NCBI RefSeq assembly: GCF_032854445.1
Contig: NC_088302.1
Location: forward strand, 27,431,080-27,495,079
Origin: Liolophura sinensis
Lineage: Eukaryota > Mollusca > Polyplacophora > Chitonida > Chitonidae
Direction of reading: 5' to 3'
Length of the DNA: 64,000 bases
Of the stretch, positions 37,050-45,800 are shown piece after piece (positions within the stretch are counted from its first letter, which is position 1; every line of letters begins with the position of its first letter). A program made the translations under genes and the position numbers. The notes below the pieces were generated by a model. That model worked only from the letters and a program-made list of their open reading frames with translations. It was not told where the DNA came from and searched no databases.

Positions 37050-37368
37050 TACATTTGACGAATAGTTGCCACTCCGGTTTAACTTTTTGCAAATCTCGCC
37101 GCCTGAGCCTTGAAATTTTGTCATATTATACGCTACTTAAACAACGTAAAGACGACCTAAATCCTGCCATAATTCAGTCCATTTGCCCTCGTTTGCCCTG
37201 TTATCAACATCAGCAATGACGTGATGTCATGTGAGACTGTCATGATATTTGATTGGACACAAACCTTCCAGTTGAGCGCTTTCCCTAGAAGCGATGACAT
37301 TTGTCGACAAAAGAGGCATATTGCGCCCCTTTATGTAGGGAGATGTCAAGTGGTTTGAACTATGCTAA
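37050..37368. other. left flank of the Polinton, nothing recognised
   Basis: Host DNA up to the Polinton target duplication; no gene. Confidence 0.4.
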
Positions 37369-37373
37369 CTAGG
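37369..37373. repeat. target-site duplication CTAGG, left
   Basis: CTAGG abuts the outer base of the left inverted repeat and is repeated at 52018-52022. Polintons usually make 6-bp duplications; here five bases match exactly and the sixth differs. Confidence 0.7.
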
Positions 37374-37446
37374 AGTAGTATACAGAATAGGAGTTCTGGC
37401 ACACCCTTCCCCTGGGGCCCTCCCCAGAACAAAATAGAGGCCCCAG
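37374..37446 (+). repeat. Polinton left terminal inverted repeat
   Basis: It begins AGTAGTATACAGAATAGGAG and continues to AAATAGAGGCCCCAG. It pairs with 52017-51946 with one small indel and two or three substitutions near CACACC. AG at the outer end is typical of Polintons. Confidence 0.95.
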
Positions 37447-37512
37447 TCCCTTCTCGTGTTCTATTAGACATACCGATTGCACCAGGTATAATTCGATAAA
37501 TACAACAACAAC

Positions 37513-37791
37513 ATGCCAAAGGGTAGCAATAATTGCCAGTGGCTTCTCATCGGTTCCACGGAGCTCTGTGGTAAGAGTTGTCTGTGGGAGTACTGCGGGG
37601 TTCACCTAGCCCGTCTGCGGAAGAGTCCTGGCACCCAGCCAGGTATTAGCTGTAGCCGGGGTGCTAAAAACCGATTTCGGCTTTGTGGGGCCTGCGGATA
37701 AAATAATGTCCAGACGTGTGAAAGGCAGCGGAGGCTCAAGGCTTTCTTGGACGAGTTCAAACGGCTGGCGGCTATCGAAATTCCCTATTAG
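37513..37791 (+). pseudogene. small Cys-rich protein gene at the left end, broken
   Basis: The first open part (ATG 37513 to stop at 37701) encodes 62 residues with a cysteine-rich pattern (NCQWLLIGSTELCGKSC, then CGVHL and RLCGACG), likely zinc-binding. After the stop, another frame continues with a basic helix (RQRRLKAFLDEFKRL) to TAG at 37789-37791, suggesting one gene split by a frameshift. It is the first rightward gene after the TIR, upstream of the polymerase. I recall similar Cys-rich small proteins at the ends of invertebrate Polintons but know no function. A separate 62-aa gene is the alternative. Confidence 0.45.
37770..37791 (+). repeat. subterminal inverted repeat, left partner
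   Basis: GGCTATCGAAATTCCCTATT pairs with 51904-51925 in inverted orientation with two mismatches. A second matching block follows (ACAGCGAGTACAATGA at about 37831-37847 against ACAGCGAATACAATGA near the right end). Confidence 0.7.
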
Positions 37792-37842
37792 AGAATCCCT
37801 GTCAGTAGGTATAATGATGATGTTGGTATAACAGCGAGTACA

Positions 37843-38022
37843 ATGAAACATCATCAAAAAGCTCGAGCACTACGGGAGGCTGAGTTGAAGCGGTTGCAAG
37901 ACAGCAAGATCTCCCGAAGTAACAAGGAGTTGAAGCAAGACGTCAGTAACGAGGAGTTGAAGCAAGACGTCAAGAACCTCCTCAGTAACGAGGAGTTGGA
38001 TGAATTGCTAGGCGAAAAGTAA
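37843..38022 (+). CDS. 59-codon charged helical ORF before the polymerase
   Basis: ATG 37843 to TAA 38020-38022. The product is a highly charged helix with two copies of ELKQDVSNEE-like sequence, made by a 27-bp tandem repeat (AACGAGGAGTTGAAGCAAGA). It is in a different frame from, and ends just before, the polymerase open frame. It could be a separate small protein or the frameshifted N-terminus of the polymerase. Confidence 0.4.
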   Translation: MKHHQKARALREAELKRLQDSKISRSNKELKQDVSNEELKQDVKNLLSNEELDELLGEK

Positions 38023-38026
38023 CTAG

Positions 38027-40674
38027 AATTCATTAACACCGGCTCACCGGCACCGCCTCAGCAAGAAGCCCGGCGACACGCCCCAAATCAGTCTGCTGCT
38101 AATTGGGAAGGTAGGCAAATTCCATTATACGTGGATAAAAGACCTCAACCGTCTTCTGTTCCAAGAAAGTAAGGCACACCATTGCAAACACTTCTGCGAG
38201 CGCTGCCTACACACCTACACAAGGGAGGACCTGATCGAGGCACATAAGCCGGAATGCCGAGGGATTGGCCAGACGGCGGTGAGGGTGGAAATGCCCCAGG
38301 AGGGGGAAAACAAGTTCACCTTTCAGAACCACCACAAACAGCTACCGGCTCCGTTCATCATATATGCCGACTTCGAGGCTCTGACCAGAAAGGTTGAAGG
38401 CCCGCCGCCGTCATCTACAGAGAGCAGCACTCAAAAGACTCAGCACCACGAGCCCTGCAGTTACTGCTATGTTGTGGTGCGTTGCGACGGCCGCACAAAA
38501 CGCCCCGTGGAATACAGAGGCCCTAACGCGACGGAACACTTCCTCAAAGCTCTCCAACAGGCGGAGCGGGAAATCCAAAATGTTCTAGCCAACCCAATAG
38601 CCATGAATATGACTAACCAGGATTGGCAGGTCAACAACAACGCCGCAACCTGCCACGTGTTTGAGAAGCCTCTGGGCGCCGATTCTGTGCGCGATCACTG
38701 CCATATCACCGGCAAGTACAGAGGAATACAGAGGAAGTATAACGAATGCAACCTAAAGTTGCGGCTGGGTCCCAAGACAGCCATACCAGTAGTCTTCCAC
38801 AACCTACGGGGCTACGACGGGCACCTCCTGATGCAAGCTATAAGTAAGGCGGAGGGCCGCATCTCCTGCATCCCAACAACACGGAAAAGTTCATCTCCTT
38901 CTCCCTGGGGCAGCTCCGCTTCATCGACAGCGTTCAATTCTTACCGACTTCCTTTGACAACCTGGTAGAGGCTAACAAACCTGAGGCTTTCCACATCACA
39001 GCCCGGTATGAGCCCGCCGAAGAAAATCGAAAGCTACTCATGCGTAAGGGTGTCTACCCCTATGAGTATATGGACTCCTGGGAGCGCTTTTACGAGTCAA
39101 GCCTCCCACCCAAAGAGACTTTCTACAGTAAGCTCAAAGTCGGAGGCATTAGCGATGAGGACTACATCCACGCTCAATAGGTATGGAAGGTATTTGACTG
39201 CACCAATCTGGGAGACACAGACCTTTACTGCTGCACAGACGTGCTCCTGTTGGCCGATGTGTTTGAGGCCTTCCGGTAGACTTGTTTACGGCAGTATGGA
39301 TTGGACCCTGCTCACTACTTTACGAGCCCAGGTCTCTCGTGGGATGCGCTGTTCAAGAAGACCGGGGTAGAGCTGGAGCTGTTGACCGACTACGACCAAC
39401 ATCTCTTCATTGAGAAGGGGTGGCGAGGAGGTATCTCTGTGGTAAGTAAGCGATACGCCAAAGCTAATAATCCGCAGGTGGAGGGATACAACCCACAAAG
39501 TCCAAACAGCTACATCCAATACCTAGACGCCAATAATCTATATGGGTGGGCTATGAGTCAGTTCCTTCCAAGGGGCGGCTTCCAGTGGGTAGATGACGCG
39601 CGGCGTCTCGGCGAAACGATTGCTACCCACCCCCACGACAGTCCTTCTGGTTACATCCTGGCGGTCGACCTAGAGTATCCGGCCGACCTACATAACACAC
39701 ATAGCGGCTACCCATTAGCCCCGGAGCGTCTGGTGGTCCAGAAGGACTGTATGTCAGACTATCAGCACGGCCTTCTCGGCAAGAAAGCGCCTACCGAGGT
39801 CGAAAAGCTGGTCCCCAACCTCCGCAACAAGGAACGGTAAGTCCTGCACTACCGGAACCTACAGCTGTATCTATCTCTGGGAATGCGCCTGACAAAGGTT
39901 CACCCTTGGATGGAACCCTATATCAGGATGAACACCGAGCTCCGAAAAACGGCCGCGAGTAAATTCGAGGAGGACCTGTACAAGCTAATGAACAACTTGG
40001 TCTTCGGAAAAACCATGGAAAACCTTCGGAAGCGTGTGGACGTCAATCTGGTACGCTCTGGAGAAGACGATAAGATCCGGCGCTTGATAGCCAGCCCGAG
40101 CTTCGCACGGGCGAACATATTTGATGATGACCTCGCAGCGATTCAGGTGCACAAGACCCGTCTAGCCCTAAACCGACCTATGTACGTGGGCATGAGCATT
40201 CTAGATCTCTCCAAGCACCTGATGTACGACTTCTACTACAACCACATGAAGGCCCAGTACGGAGATCGCTGCCAGCTCCTCTACACTGACACGGATAGTC
40301 TGCTACTCGAGATTCAGACTGAGGATGTTTATAAGGATATAGCTGAGAATGCAATCCTGTACGACACCTCAGATTACCCACAAGACCACCCCCTGCACAG
40401 CGTAGCAAATATGAAGGTCTTTCTGGAGGCAGGTGGAGCCAACATTAAGAAGGCCAAGGGCGTGAAAAAGGGAGTTGTGGAAAACCGCATCCGACATAAG
40501 CAGTACAAAGAGGCCCTCTTCGAGAAAAAGATCTTCCGACAACTTATGGACGTGCTGCGCCACCATATCTATGGGCAGCACCTGAATAAGGTCTCACTGT
40601 CCCGCTTCGATAGTAAGCGCTGGATAGCCGAAGATGGTGTCCACACCTTGGCTTATGGCCATGCGCCTCCTTGA
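38027..40674 (+). pseudogene. polB: protein-primed B-family DNA polymerase (pPolB), disrupted
   Basis: The enzyme copies the linear element using a protein primer. It reads from a stop-free frame at 38027 (no ATG before about 38290). Visible parts: HYTWIKDLNRLLF and a C-x2-C/H-x-C zinc-finger-like region (about 38125-38260), Exo I YADFEA (Asp at 38369, Glu at 38375), Exo II NLRGYDGH (38801-38824), Exo III TDVLLLADVF (about 39235-39264), Pol A YLDANNLYGWAM (39520), Pol B KLMNNLVFGKT (39982) and Pol C YTDTDS (40282-40299). The 3' end is close to the normal family end. Breaks: a frameshift near 38870, in-frame TAG at 39178 and 39278, in-frame TAA at 39838, and an apparent in-frame deletion of several codons near 39903. 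All catalytic aspartates remain. It is not functional as it stands. Confidence 0.95.
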
Positions 40675-41548
40675 CGGCAGGATGGGACTTCGAGGAACTA
40701 CCGTAGAACCTCGCGCGACGGTGGTCGGCCTCCAGCTCTCCAGGCTGATAGAGATAACGAACGCCAACACCCTCGGGGATCTTCCGCTCATTAAGTCCAA
40801 CGGGACGACCTGGAACCGTCGAGGAAGGCTTATGGGGCACCCCTTTTGCCTTGATGGCGTCTTTTGGCTTTTTACCGATGAGTCTCGTTGTCTCGTTATT
40901 CAGAGCGGCCACAACAGAGGGCAGCCGAGCCACCCATTCAGTAGACCGGTGTTTGGGAGGAAGGCACATCTCCTTAGCGTACTGATGTCTAAAGAGCCGC
41001 TCAGCCAGAGTACGGTTGAAACGCTCCACTATGCCTTGGTCTCGGTGGATACCCACGCGGCCTCGGCGGACTGTGACATCGTGTTTGGCCAGCAGTTAGC
41101 TCACCGCACCCATAAACTCGCGCCCAGGGTCAACTTGGAGAAGCTTCGGCCATCGAAGGGGCCCCCTCTTGTAAATGCGAGAGAGAGCATCAGCGACTTC
41201 TTTGGAATCTTTAGTAGCCAGAGGTTCCGCCTCCTTGTAGCGAGAAGCGACATCAACAACTGTCAGCGCGTACTTTTACAGCTTCCGGCCTCGCCGATCA
41301 TGTGGTAGAAATAGAAGATCGGCTAAGTGGATGTCATTCGGCGTGGAAACTTCGGACATAGGCCTCGGTATTTTTCGGGGACGAGGCAGTTATATCTGCC
41401 AGACAGCCTGCTTTTTCAGCCAGGCCCGGACCACATCTTCGGAGACTTTAGCCGCAGTGGCAAGTTTCTGGATGGCGGCGTGGCCCTTCCAGTACCCACG
41501 AGGGCTGTAGTAGATATTTGCCAGGCGAACAGACACTTTACTAGCCAT
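40544..41548 (-). pseudogene. int: Polinton integrase (rve, DDE), disrupted
   Basis: Retroviral-type integrase that inserts the element. One frame runs leftward from ATG 41548 (a longer ATG exists at 41608; the shorter gives MASKVSVRLANIYYSPRGY, the more likely start). The N-terminal helical region is followed by the catalytic core: HLADLLFL (first Asp, 41318-41320), LLQVDPGREF (second Asp, 41129-41131) and GIVERFNRTL (Glu, 41024-41026); Asp to Glu is 35 codons. Near the end, RYLYQPGELE matches the SH3/chromo-like C-terminal domain, but sequence after about 40790 is atypical and overlaps the polymerase 3' end on the other strand, suggesting a deletion at the junction. Three in-frame TAA codons (41390-41392, 41276-41278, 41096-41098) interrupt it, with the frame kept throughout. 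Confidence 0.93.
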
Positions 41549-41660
41549 GTCATCAAGGTATTCTAGCAGACCTCTAACAGATTTGCGACGAAAAAGATCG
41601 TCGCGCACAGAACCACCTCGTGCCCGGCGAGGAGCTCAATGGCGGCACAGTCAGTTCGGA

Positions 41661-42110
41661 TTACTTGGTGAGTTTTGCGATTCCGTAACTCACACCCCCA
41701 ACTACAACAATTTCCAGGATGACGAAGGTCATCTCGCGGTGCTTTTGATCTTCACTAGGCACATAGAAATCGGAGAGCTGTGGCTCTGTGCCCAGCAGCG
41801 CGTCGCGTGCGTCGCGTGTAAGAGTTTTGCCCGAGACCCTACAATACTCGCGGATTGCAGCGTCGACATCCCGGAACGTATGGATAGCGTGTCCCTGGCC
41901 GCGGAGTCCATCATTGATCCAGTCCAAGCGCTCAGTGCGCTTTCGGGCCCATTTTTCCTGGGCGGCTTGGAGCTGCTCTACAGCACGGTCATGGCGCCTC
42001 CGCTCTTCGTCGACACCGGAACTCCTCAGCATCGAAAACCTATAGTTGCTCCTGCTGAAGGCCAAAGCGTTTACGAGGGCGCCACTCATCATCATTGCGA
42101 TGGAGGCCAT
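41661..42110 (-). CDS. Polinton 149-aa protein, C-terminal membrane anchor
   Basis: An intact leftward ORF with a central charged coiled coil (HDRAVEQLQAAQEKWARKR) and one hydrophobic segment near the C-terminus (VILEIVVVGGVSYGIA, about 128-143). Its start lies 3 bp after the stop of the upstream 79-aa gene, as in a polycistronic block. It may be a virion membrane or assembly protein; no function is known to me. It is one of the few small genes here without a break. Confidence 0.7.
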   Translation of the reverse strand: MASIAMMMSGALVNALAFSRSNYRFSMLRSSGVDEERRRHDRAVEQLQAAQEKWARKRTERLDWINDGLRGQGHAIHTFRDVDAAIREYCRVSGKTLTRDARDALLGTEPQLSDFYVPSEDQKHREMTFVILEIVVVGGVSYGIAKLTK

Positions 42111-42112
42111 TG

Positions 42113-42352
42113 CTACTTGATTATATTGGGAGGAAGGAGCCCTTGTTTAATTAGCAGTTCCTTCGAAAACATGGCCAAGCCTACATCTGCAATGACCATG
42201 CCGACGTCACGGGGTGTTAAGTCCAGCTTCGGGAGGATTCCTTTCAGGAACATCTGGCCGGGACGAGCGTACCCAGTAGCCAGGAGAGAGACCACAGCGG
42301 CGTGGTAGACCGCGTTGACTAGCACTTTTCCGTCACTGGGTGGAGTAGACAT
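42113..42352 (-). CDS. Polinton conserved 79-aa membrane protein
   Basis: An intact leftward ORF with two moderately hydrophobic segments (YHAAVVSLLATGYA; DVGMVIADVGLAMFS) separated by LPKLDLTPRD. I recognise it as a small protein that recurs in invertebrate Polintons, function unknown. It overlaps the start of its upstream neighbour's 3' end by 20 bp and ends 3 bp before the 149-aa gene. Confidence 0.75.
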   Translation of the reverse strand: MSTPPSDGKVLVNAVYHAAVVSLLATGYARPGQMFLKGILPKLDLTPRDVGMVIADVGLAMFSKELLIKQGLLPPNIIK

Positions 42353-42701
42353 GCTGATCTATATAGAAAGGGTCTCGTCGTATATTCAAAAGGAGATTCT
42401 TTTCTTGCGGCGTGATATCTGCACGCGGTGCTGTATAGCGGCTGCGCCACACGCCCAGAACTGTAAGGGTGCCAACACCTAATAACGCCAGGGGCGCCCT
42501 CCAGTCGGGTGCCTTCGTAGAATCCGGTTCCTTCGGCTGTTCCGTCGTAGAATCCGGTTCCTTTGGCTGTTTCTTGGTGGAATCAGCTGCGCCAAGCAAA
42601 GCAGCCTTTGCCTCGCGAAGTTCGTCCTTAAGCTTTTCAGCGTTGGACTTTCTCGCTGCAGCACCCGCTCGACCCGCAGCGACTTTTCGCAGGGCCGTCA
42701 T
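42333..42701 (-). CDS. Polinton 122-aa protein, Pro/Glu repeats and one membrane segment
   Basis: An intact leftward ORF. A basic Ala-rich N-terminus (RKVAAGRAGAAARK) is followed by two direct repeats of QPKEPDST (about 57-75, from a 27-30 bp DNA repeat), one hydrophobic stretch (PLALLGVGTLTVLGVW, about 81-96) and a short C-terminal tail. It overlaps the next upstream gene by 4 bp (ATGA), typical of coupled viral genes. It could be a minor membrane or DNA-binding virion protein; this is inferred only from composition. Confidence 0.65.
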   Translation of the reverse strand: MTALRKVAAGRAGAAARKSNAEKLKDELREAKAALLGAADSTKKQPKEPDSTTEQPKEPDSTKAPDWRAPLALLGVGTLTVLGVWRSRYTAPRADITPQEKNLLLNIRRDPFYIDQHVYSTQ

Positions 42702-43426
42702 TCGTAGAATCCGCTGTCACCCCCTCCACTTCCTTCGGGCCTTCCGGATTCGTTGTTCACATGTTCCTCTGGATCATCATTTCTAGGACAGCTGTGGTGT
42801 TTAAATGAGCAGTGCTCAGTAGTGGTCAGCGCCATGGTTAACGGTGCTAAGTACTTACCATAGCAGTAGTATAGCCAGCAGCTAGCACTGCTAAGCGTCT
42901 GTTCAACAAATGGGTCGGTGGCGAGCTGTGCCATGAGCCTTGGTCGATTCTCGGGTGGGATTGGTAGGAGCCAGCTGGCCGCCCTTACATATGATCTCAA
43001 GAATATACCTCTGAGACCGACAACCATCCGCACACCGAGCTTAGCCTCGTACCGGGAGTGCAGCGTTTCAACGTCTTCGTCACTCATGGCGTCGATCTCA
43101 GCGGCTGTTACGTCTTTTCCCAGATATCGCTTGATCTGCCCACCCACCGCAAGTGCCGCCAGCCTATCCCTGAGCTGCTGTCATGAATTCCACGTAAAAT
43201 GAGCCACTGAAGCCAAATTTCAAAATAACATTTTTGGAACTCTTGTAGTAAATCCAAACAGAGCACTACCTAAAGCCCTGAAATTGACTGTAGCTTTTGA
43301 ATATGCATGAGGTATTTGTCTTTCGCGTGCTGAAAACTTCAACCGGAAATTGTAGGCCTTTGTCACGAGGCCGGCGTACGCATGGTGAGATTTTACAGTC
43401 GCTAATCTGGACCCATCTTCAGCAAG

Positions 43427-43993
43427 GTAAGAGTTTTCAGCCCTAATTTATGGCTCATTTTGTAGATAAATTCACACTTTATAAAACATAGCCAGTTATT
43501 TTGTCAAACATTCGTTCAAAAAGCAACTTAGTTAGCCAAAAGTTTACGTGAATATCCTTGTTTATTCGTACGATTTTGGTGATTCCGTCACGAAAAGTGC
43601 TACTTTTTAAATATTGCAGTTCATGCAGTAGTCTTACTAAAGGGAGGATTAAAATACAAAGGCAAGTCGGTGTTAAGGGTCTTTTACATGAAAAATCGAG
43701 AGTTTAACGACAAATACAAATCCCACATAACCGTGACGGAATCACGAAAACCGTGTGGACGGAATCACTACCAATATGTGATTCCGTCACTTTCGCTTTA
43801 CAATGCGAAGGACTTAATTAGAATATAAATACGGTATTGTTGTGCAATTTTAAAAAGCTCCGTTTAGCATATATGATGACAAAAGTACACATTGAACAAA
43901 TCTGAGGTTAAAAAATAGGCCTGTTTGATTAATACAAACAAACTATAACAACAATTATGTATCTTTTCAAAGCTCAATCTTGTTATATTGCAG
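43427..43993 (+). other. intron in the 5' untranslated part of the nested gene
   Basis: Donor AGCAAG|GTAAGAG at 43427 and acceptor TTATATTGCAG|C ending at 43993, with the ATG two bases after the acceptor. The intron contains three exact copies and one near copy of the 13-bp motif. Confidence 0.6.
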
Positions 43994-45087
43994 CATGCCT
44001 AAATCAGCCGCAGAACGACAGAGGGATAGAAGGAACCGATTGAAAAGTGATGCTGAAGCATTGGAATTGTACCAAGAGAATGACAGGCTACGGAAGCAGG
44101 CGCGGAGGGCACGGATGACAACTGCTGAGTTGGAAACTCTGCGAAATAAAACAATGCTGAATACCCGAGCATGGAGGGAAAGGAATATGGACACCACTGT
44201 GACTAGTACAGAGACACCGTCAGGTTCAGGCACACCTTACAGCTGTCCCCAAACGTTTGGCAAGGCAAAACGTAAAGTCGAAAGGTCACTCCCCATCAGT
44301 CCACATAAACGACTGGCAGTGATTAAAGGCCTGGCTTCACGGTATTTATCAGTGAAGTTTACAACACCTCGAAGCACGGGAATAGATGTCAGAACTAAAG
44401 CTACTGTATCAGAATATTATCAAAGCGATTCCATTTCGAGAATGACCCCAGGTAAAGCTGACGTCATCATTGTCAGAGACGACAACGGATTCAAAGTGAA
44501 GCAGCAAAAGCGACATATGAGTATGACGATCTCAGAAGCATTCCAACTATTCAAAGCCGACCATCCTGAATGTGAAGTGGTGAAATCGTCATTTGCTTCT
44601 CTTCGACCACAATTTGTGTTACTTAGCTAATCGCGATATTGTCCAAACTAATTTTATTCCCATAGTTATGATAAAATCGTACTCGTGATTCCGTCACGAT
44701 AATTTTGTGATTCCGTCACAGCGGTATACTCAGTTTTTTTTTCTTGTTTGGTCTGTTTTCTATACAAAAAAGCTTCTAATACCTCGGCAGTTCATTGGCG
44801 CCTGCAAATAATACTTTGTTTGCATGATTCCTGGTCACAGCTCGCACATTTTGGGTGAAATGTACTAGTGGTACAGAATGCACTTCCAAGTCATGTGATT
44901 CCGTCACGGAGAGTTCAGAACTCCGGCCTATAAAAAAAATCCGGTATATGACACTGGTTTCTCAATAAAATGTTGGGAATTTCACTGTCGTTGTTAAAAA
45001 CAGTAAGTTTCTGTTCTGATCAGTGTGCGGTAACGTTGTAGCGCATATCAAAGAACCGCGACACCTTTGCAAATGTGATTCCGTCAC
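43579..45087. promoter_or_regulatory. seven exact copies of GTGATTCCGTCAC plus one near copy
   Basis: Plus orientation: 43579-43591, 43778-43790, 44685-44697, 44707-44719, 44895-44907 and 45075-45087. Minus orientation: 43733-43745. A one-base-longer variant in minus orientation lies at about 43756-43768. The motif is a spaced inverted repeat (GTGA-N5-TCAC). Four copies flank the ORF on the left (in the intron) and four on the right, the last ending 3 bp before the terminal repeat. The pattern suggests binding sites for the element's own protein. Confidence 0.9.
43995..44630 (+). CDS. 211-aa protein of the nested element, unknown mobile-element family
   Basis: Start chosen at ATG 43995 (MPKSAAERQRDRRNRLKSDA), just after a splice acceptor; an upstream ATG at 43980 would lie in the intron. 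The N-terminus is a strongly basic, Arg-rich helix reminiscent of a bZIP-like DNA-binding region (RLRKQARRARMTTAELETLR). A Ser/Thr/Pro linker and a basic middle (KRLAVIKGLASRYL) follow, then a C-terminal block with SDSISRMTPGKADVI, KVKQQKRHMSMTISEAFQLF and FASLRPQFVLL. I remember similar N- and C-terminal blocks in large, uncharacterised proteins repeated in cnidarian and molluscan genomes, where the protein continues past the FVLL point. So this may be a naturally short, or truncated, DNA-binding part. Target and function are unknown. Confidence 0.65.
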   Translation: MPKSAAERQRDRRNRLKSDAEALELYQENDRLRKQARRARMTTAELETLRNKTMLNTRAWRERNMDTTVTSTETPSGSGTPYSCPQTFGKAKRKVERSLPISPHKRLAVIKGLASRYLSVKFTTPRSTGIDVRTKATVSEYYQSDSISRMTPGKADVIIVRDDNGFKVKQQKRHMSMTISEAFQLFKADHPECEVVKSSFASLRPQFVLLS

Positions 45088-45211
45088 GCTGGAATTCATG
45101 TGTGCATGTTGGCTGGGCTGTTGGCTGGGCTTCTCCTCCTCCTCCTCTGTGCCCAGAATCTCGTCTATAAGCTCGTCGGTATCCATTATTAATACGTAGG
45201 GGCGACTACGT

Positions 45212-45792
45212 CTAATAAATAATCTTAGATGTGGCGGGCGTATCAGTCATTAGCAGGAGCTTAGAATGCGGATTGTTCTTGAGCTTCTGTCGAACCTCTG
45301 CCTTTTCGCTCTCGGCCTCGATGATGTGGTTCTCCTCTAGGCATTCGTTGAACGAGTACCGATCTTTGCAGTGGAATAAAGCCACCCACCTTGTCTGCTC
45401 GCAAAAGTCTTTGAGGACGGCGTTGTATTTCTGAGTGAGGACCCAGACGCTTTGCTTTGCATGACGGCCCTAGAAAGCCATGAATGACAGCATTTTTTGT
45501 TTCTTCTTCATCGCCTCCAACGCGCTACAATCATCGATGATGTATAGGGTGGGCTCCCCCTCGAACAATCTGTAGAAAGCTCTCAGGCATTCGTTTAGCC
45601 GCTCGCCGGGATCAAAACAAAAAATAGACCTCAGGGTTAGACAGTATACATCGCCGCCGATACGCCTCGTTATGCTTAAGAGTGGGGCACAGGATCACAA
45701 TGTGATGAAAAAAACCGCGGAAGGTCCCTCAAGCAGGTCCAGCACGAAGACTGTTTTGCCGCAGTTCGTCTGCCCACAGATAATCGCGCAGT
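45212..45792 (-). pseudogene. FtsK/A32-type DNA-packaging ATPase, disrupted
   Basis: This is the genome-packaging ATPase of Polinton virions. Walker A is GQTNCGKT (about 45776-45753) and Walker B is PTLYIIDDCSAL (about 45565-45530). QSVWVLTQKYNAVLKDF and RWVALF follow in the usual order to the stop at 45212-45214. Breaks: a frameshift about 12 codons after Walker A (near 45712), a second near 45615, and an in-frame TAG at 45470-45472. No ATG opens the frame; the preceding in-frame stop lies in the 3' end of the capsid gene, only about 20 bp upstream. Position between capsid and small genes in the leftward block is usual for Polintons. Confidence 0.88.
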
Positions 45793-45800
45793 GGGCGTCA

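Larger units (their letters stand above)
43182..45100 (+). mobile_element. nested 1,919-bp DNA element, one spliced gene
   Basis: The ends are inverted: CATGAATTCCACGT at 43182, and on the opposite strand CATGAATTCCAGCGT from 45100. TGT lies outside each end (43179-43181 and 45101-45103). It is more AT-rich than the Polinton around it. It carries a donor (43427), an acceptor (before 43994), a 211-codon ORF, a polyA signal (AATAAA, 44964-44969) and many copies of GTGATTCCGTCAC. No DDE triad, RT or tyrosine recombinase is recognisable, so it is either non-autonomous or uses an undescribed protein. The superfamily is not known to me. Confidence 0.8.
42698..45186 (-). pseudogene. conserved Polinton helical protein, split by a nested element
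   Basis: The 5' part starts with ATG at 45186 (MDTDELIDEILGTEEEEE) and runs to about 45101. The 3' part runs from about 43181 to the stop at 42698 and includes KRYLGKDVTAAEIDAMSDED, LPIPPENRPRLMAQLATDPF and a hydrophobic LYYCYGKYLAPL segment. Between them lies the 1919-bp nested element. The reading frame on the two sides is the same if the insertion and one copy of its 3-bp duplication are ignored, so the gene was open when hit. Only the downstream part (149 codons from an internal ATG at 43147) remains open as a single ORF. I recognise the C-terminal part as a recurrent Polinton protein of unknown function. Confidence 0.8.

Noticed and set aside
40634-41308. 224-codon plus-strand open frame
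   Set aside because: Antisense to the integrase, which has clear DDE motifs; it has no family features of its own.
41547-42308. 253-codon plus-strand open frame
   Set aside because: Antisense shadow of the 149-aa and 79-aa Polinton genes.
42698-43147. Annotating the 149-codon ORF as a complete gene
   Set aside because: Coding sequence continues upstream of its ATG to the nested element and resumes beyond it, so the ATG at 43147 is internal.
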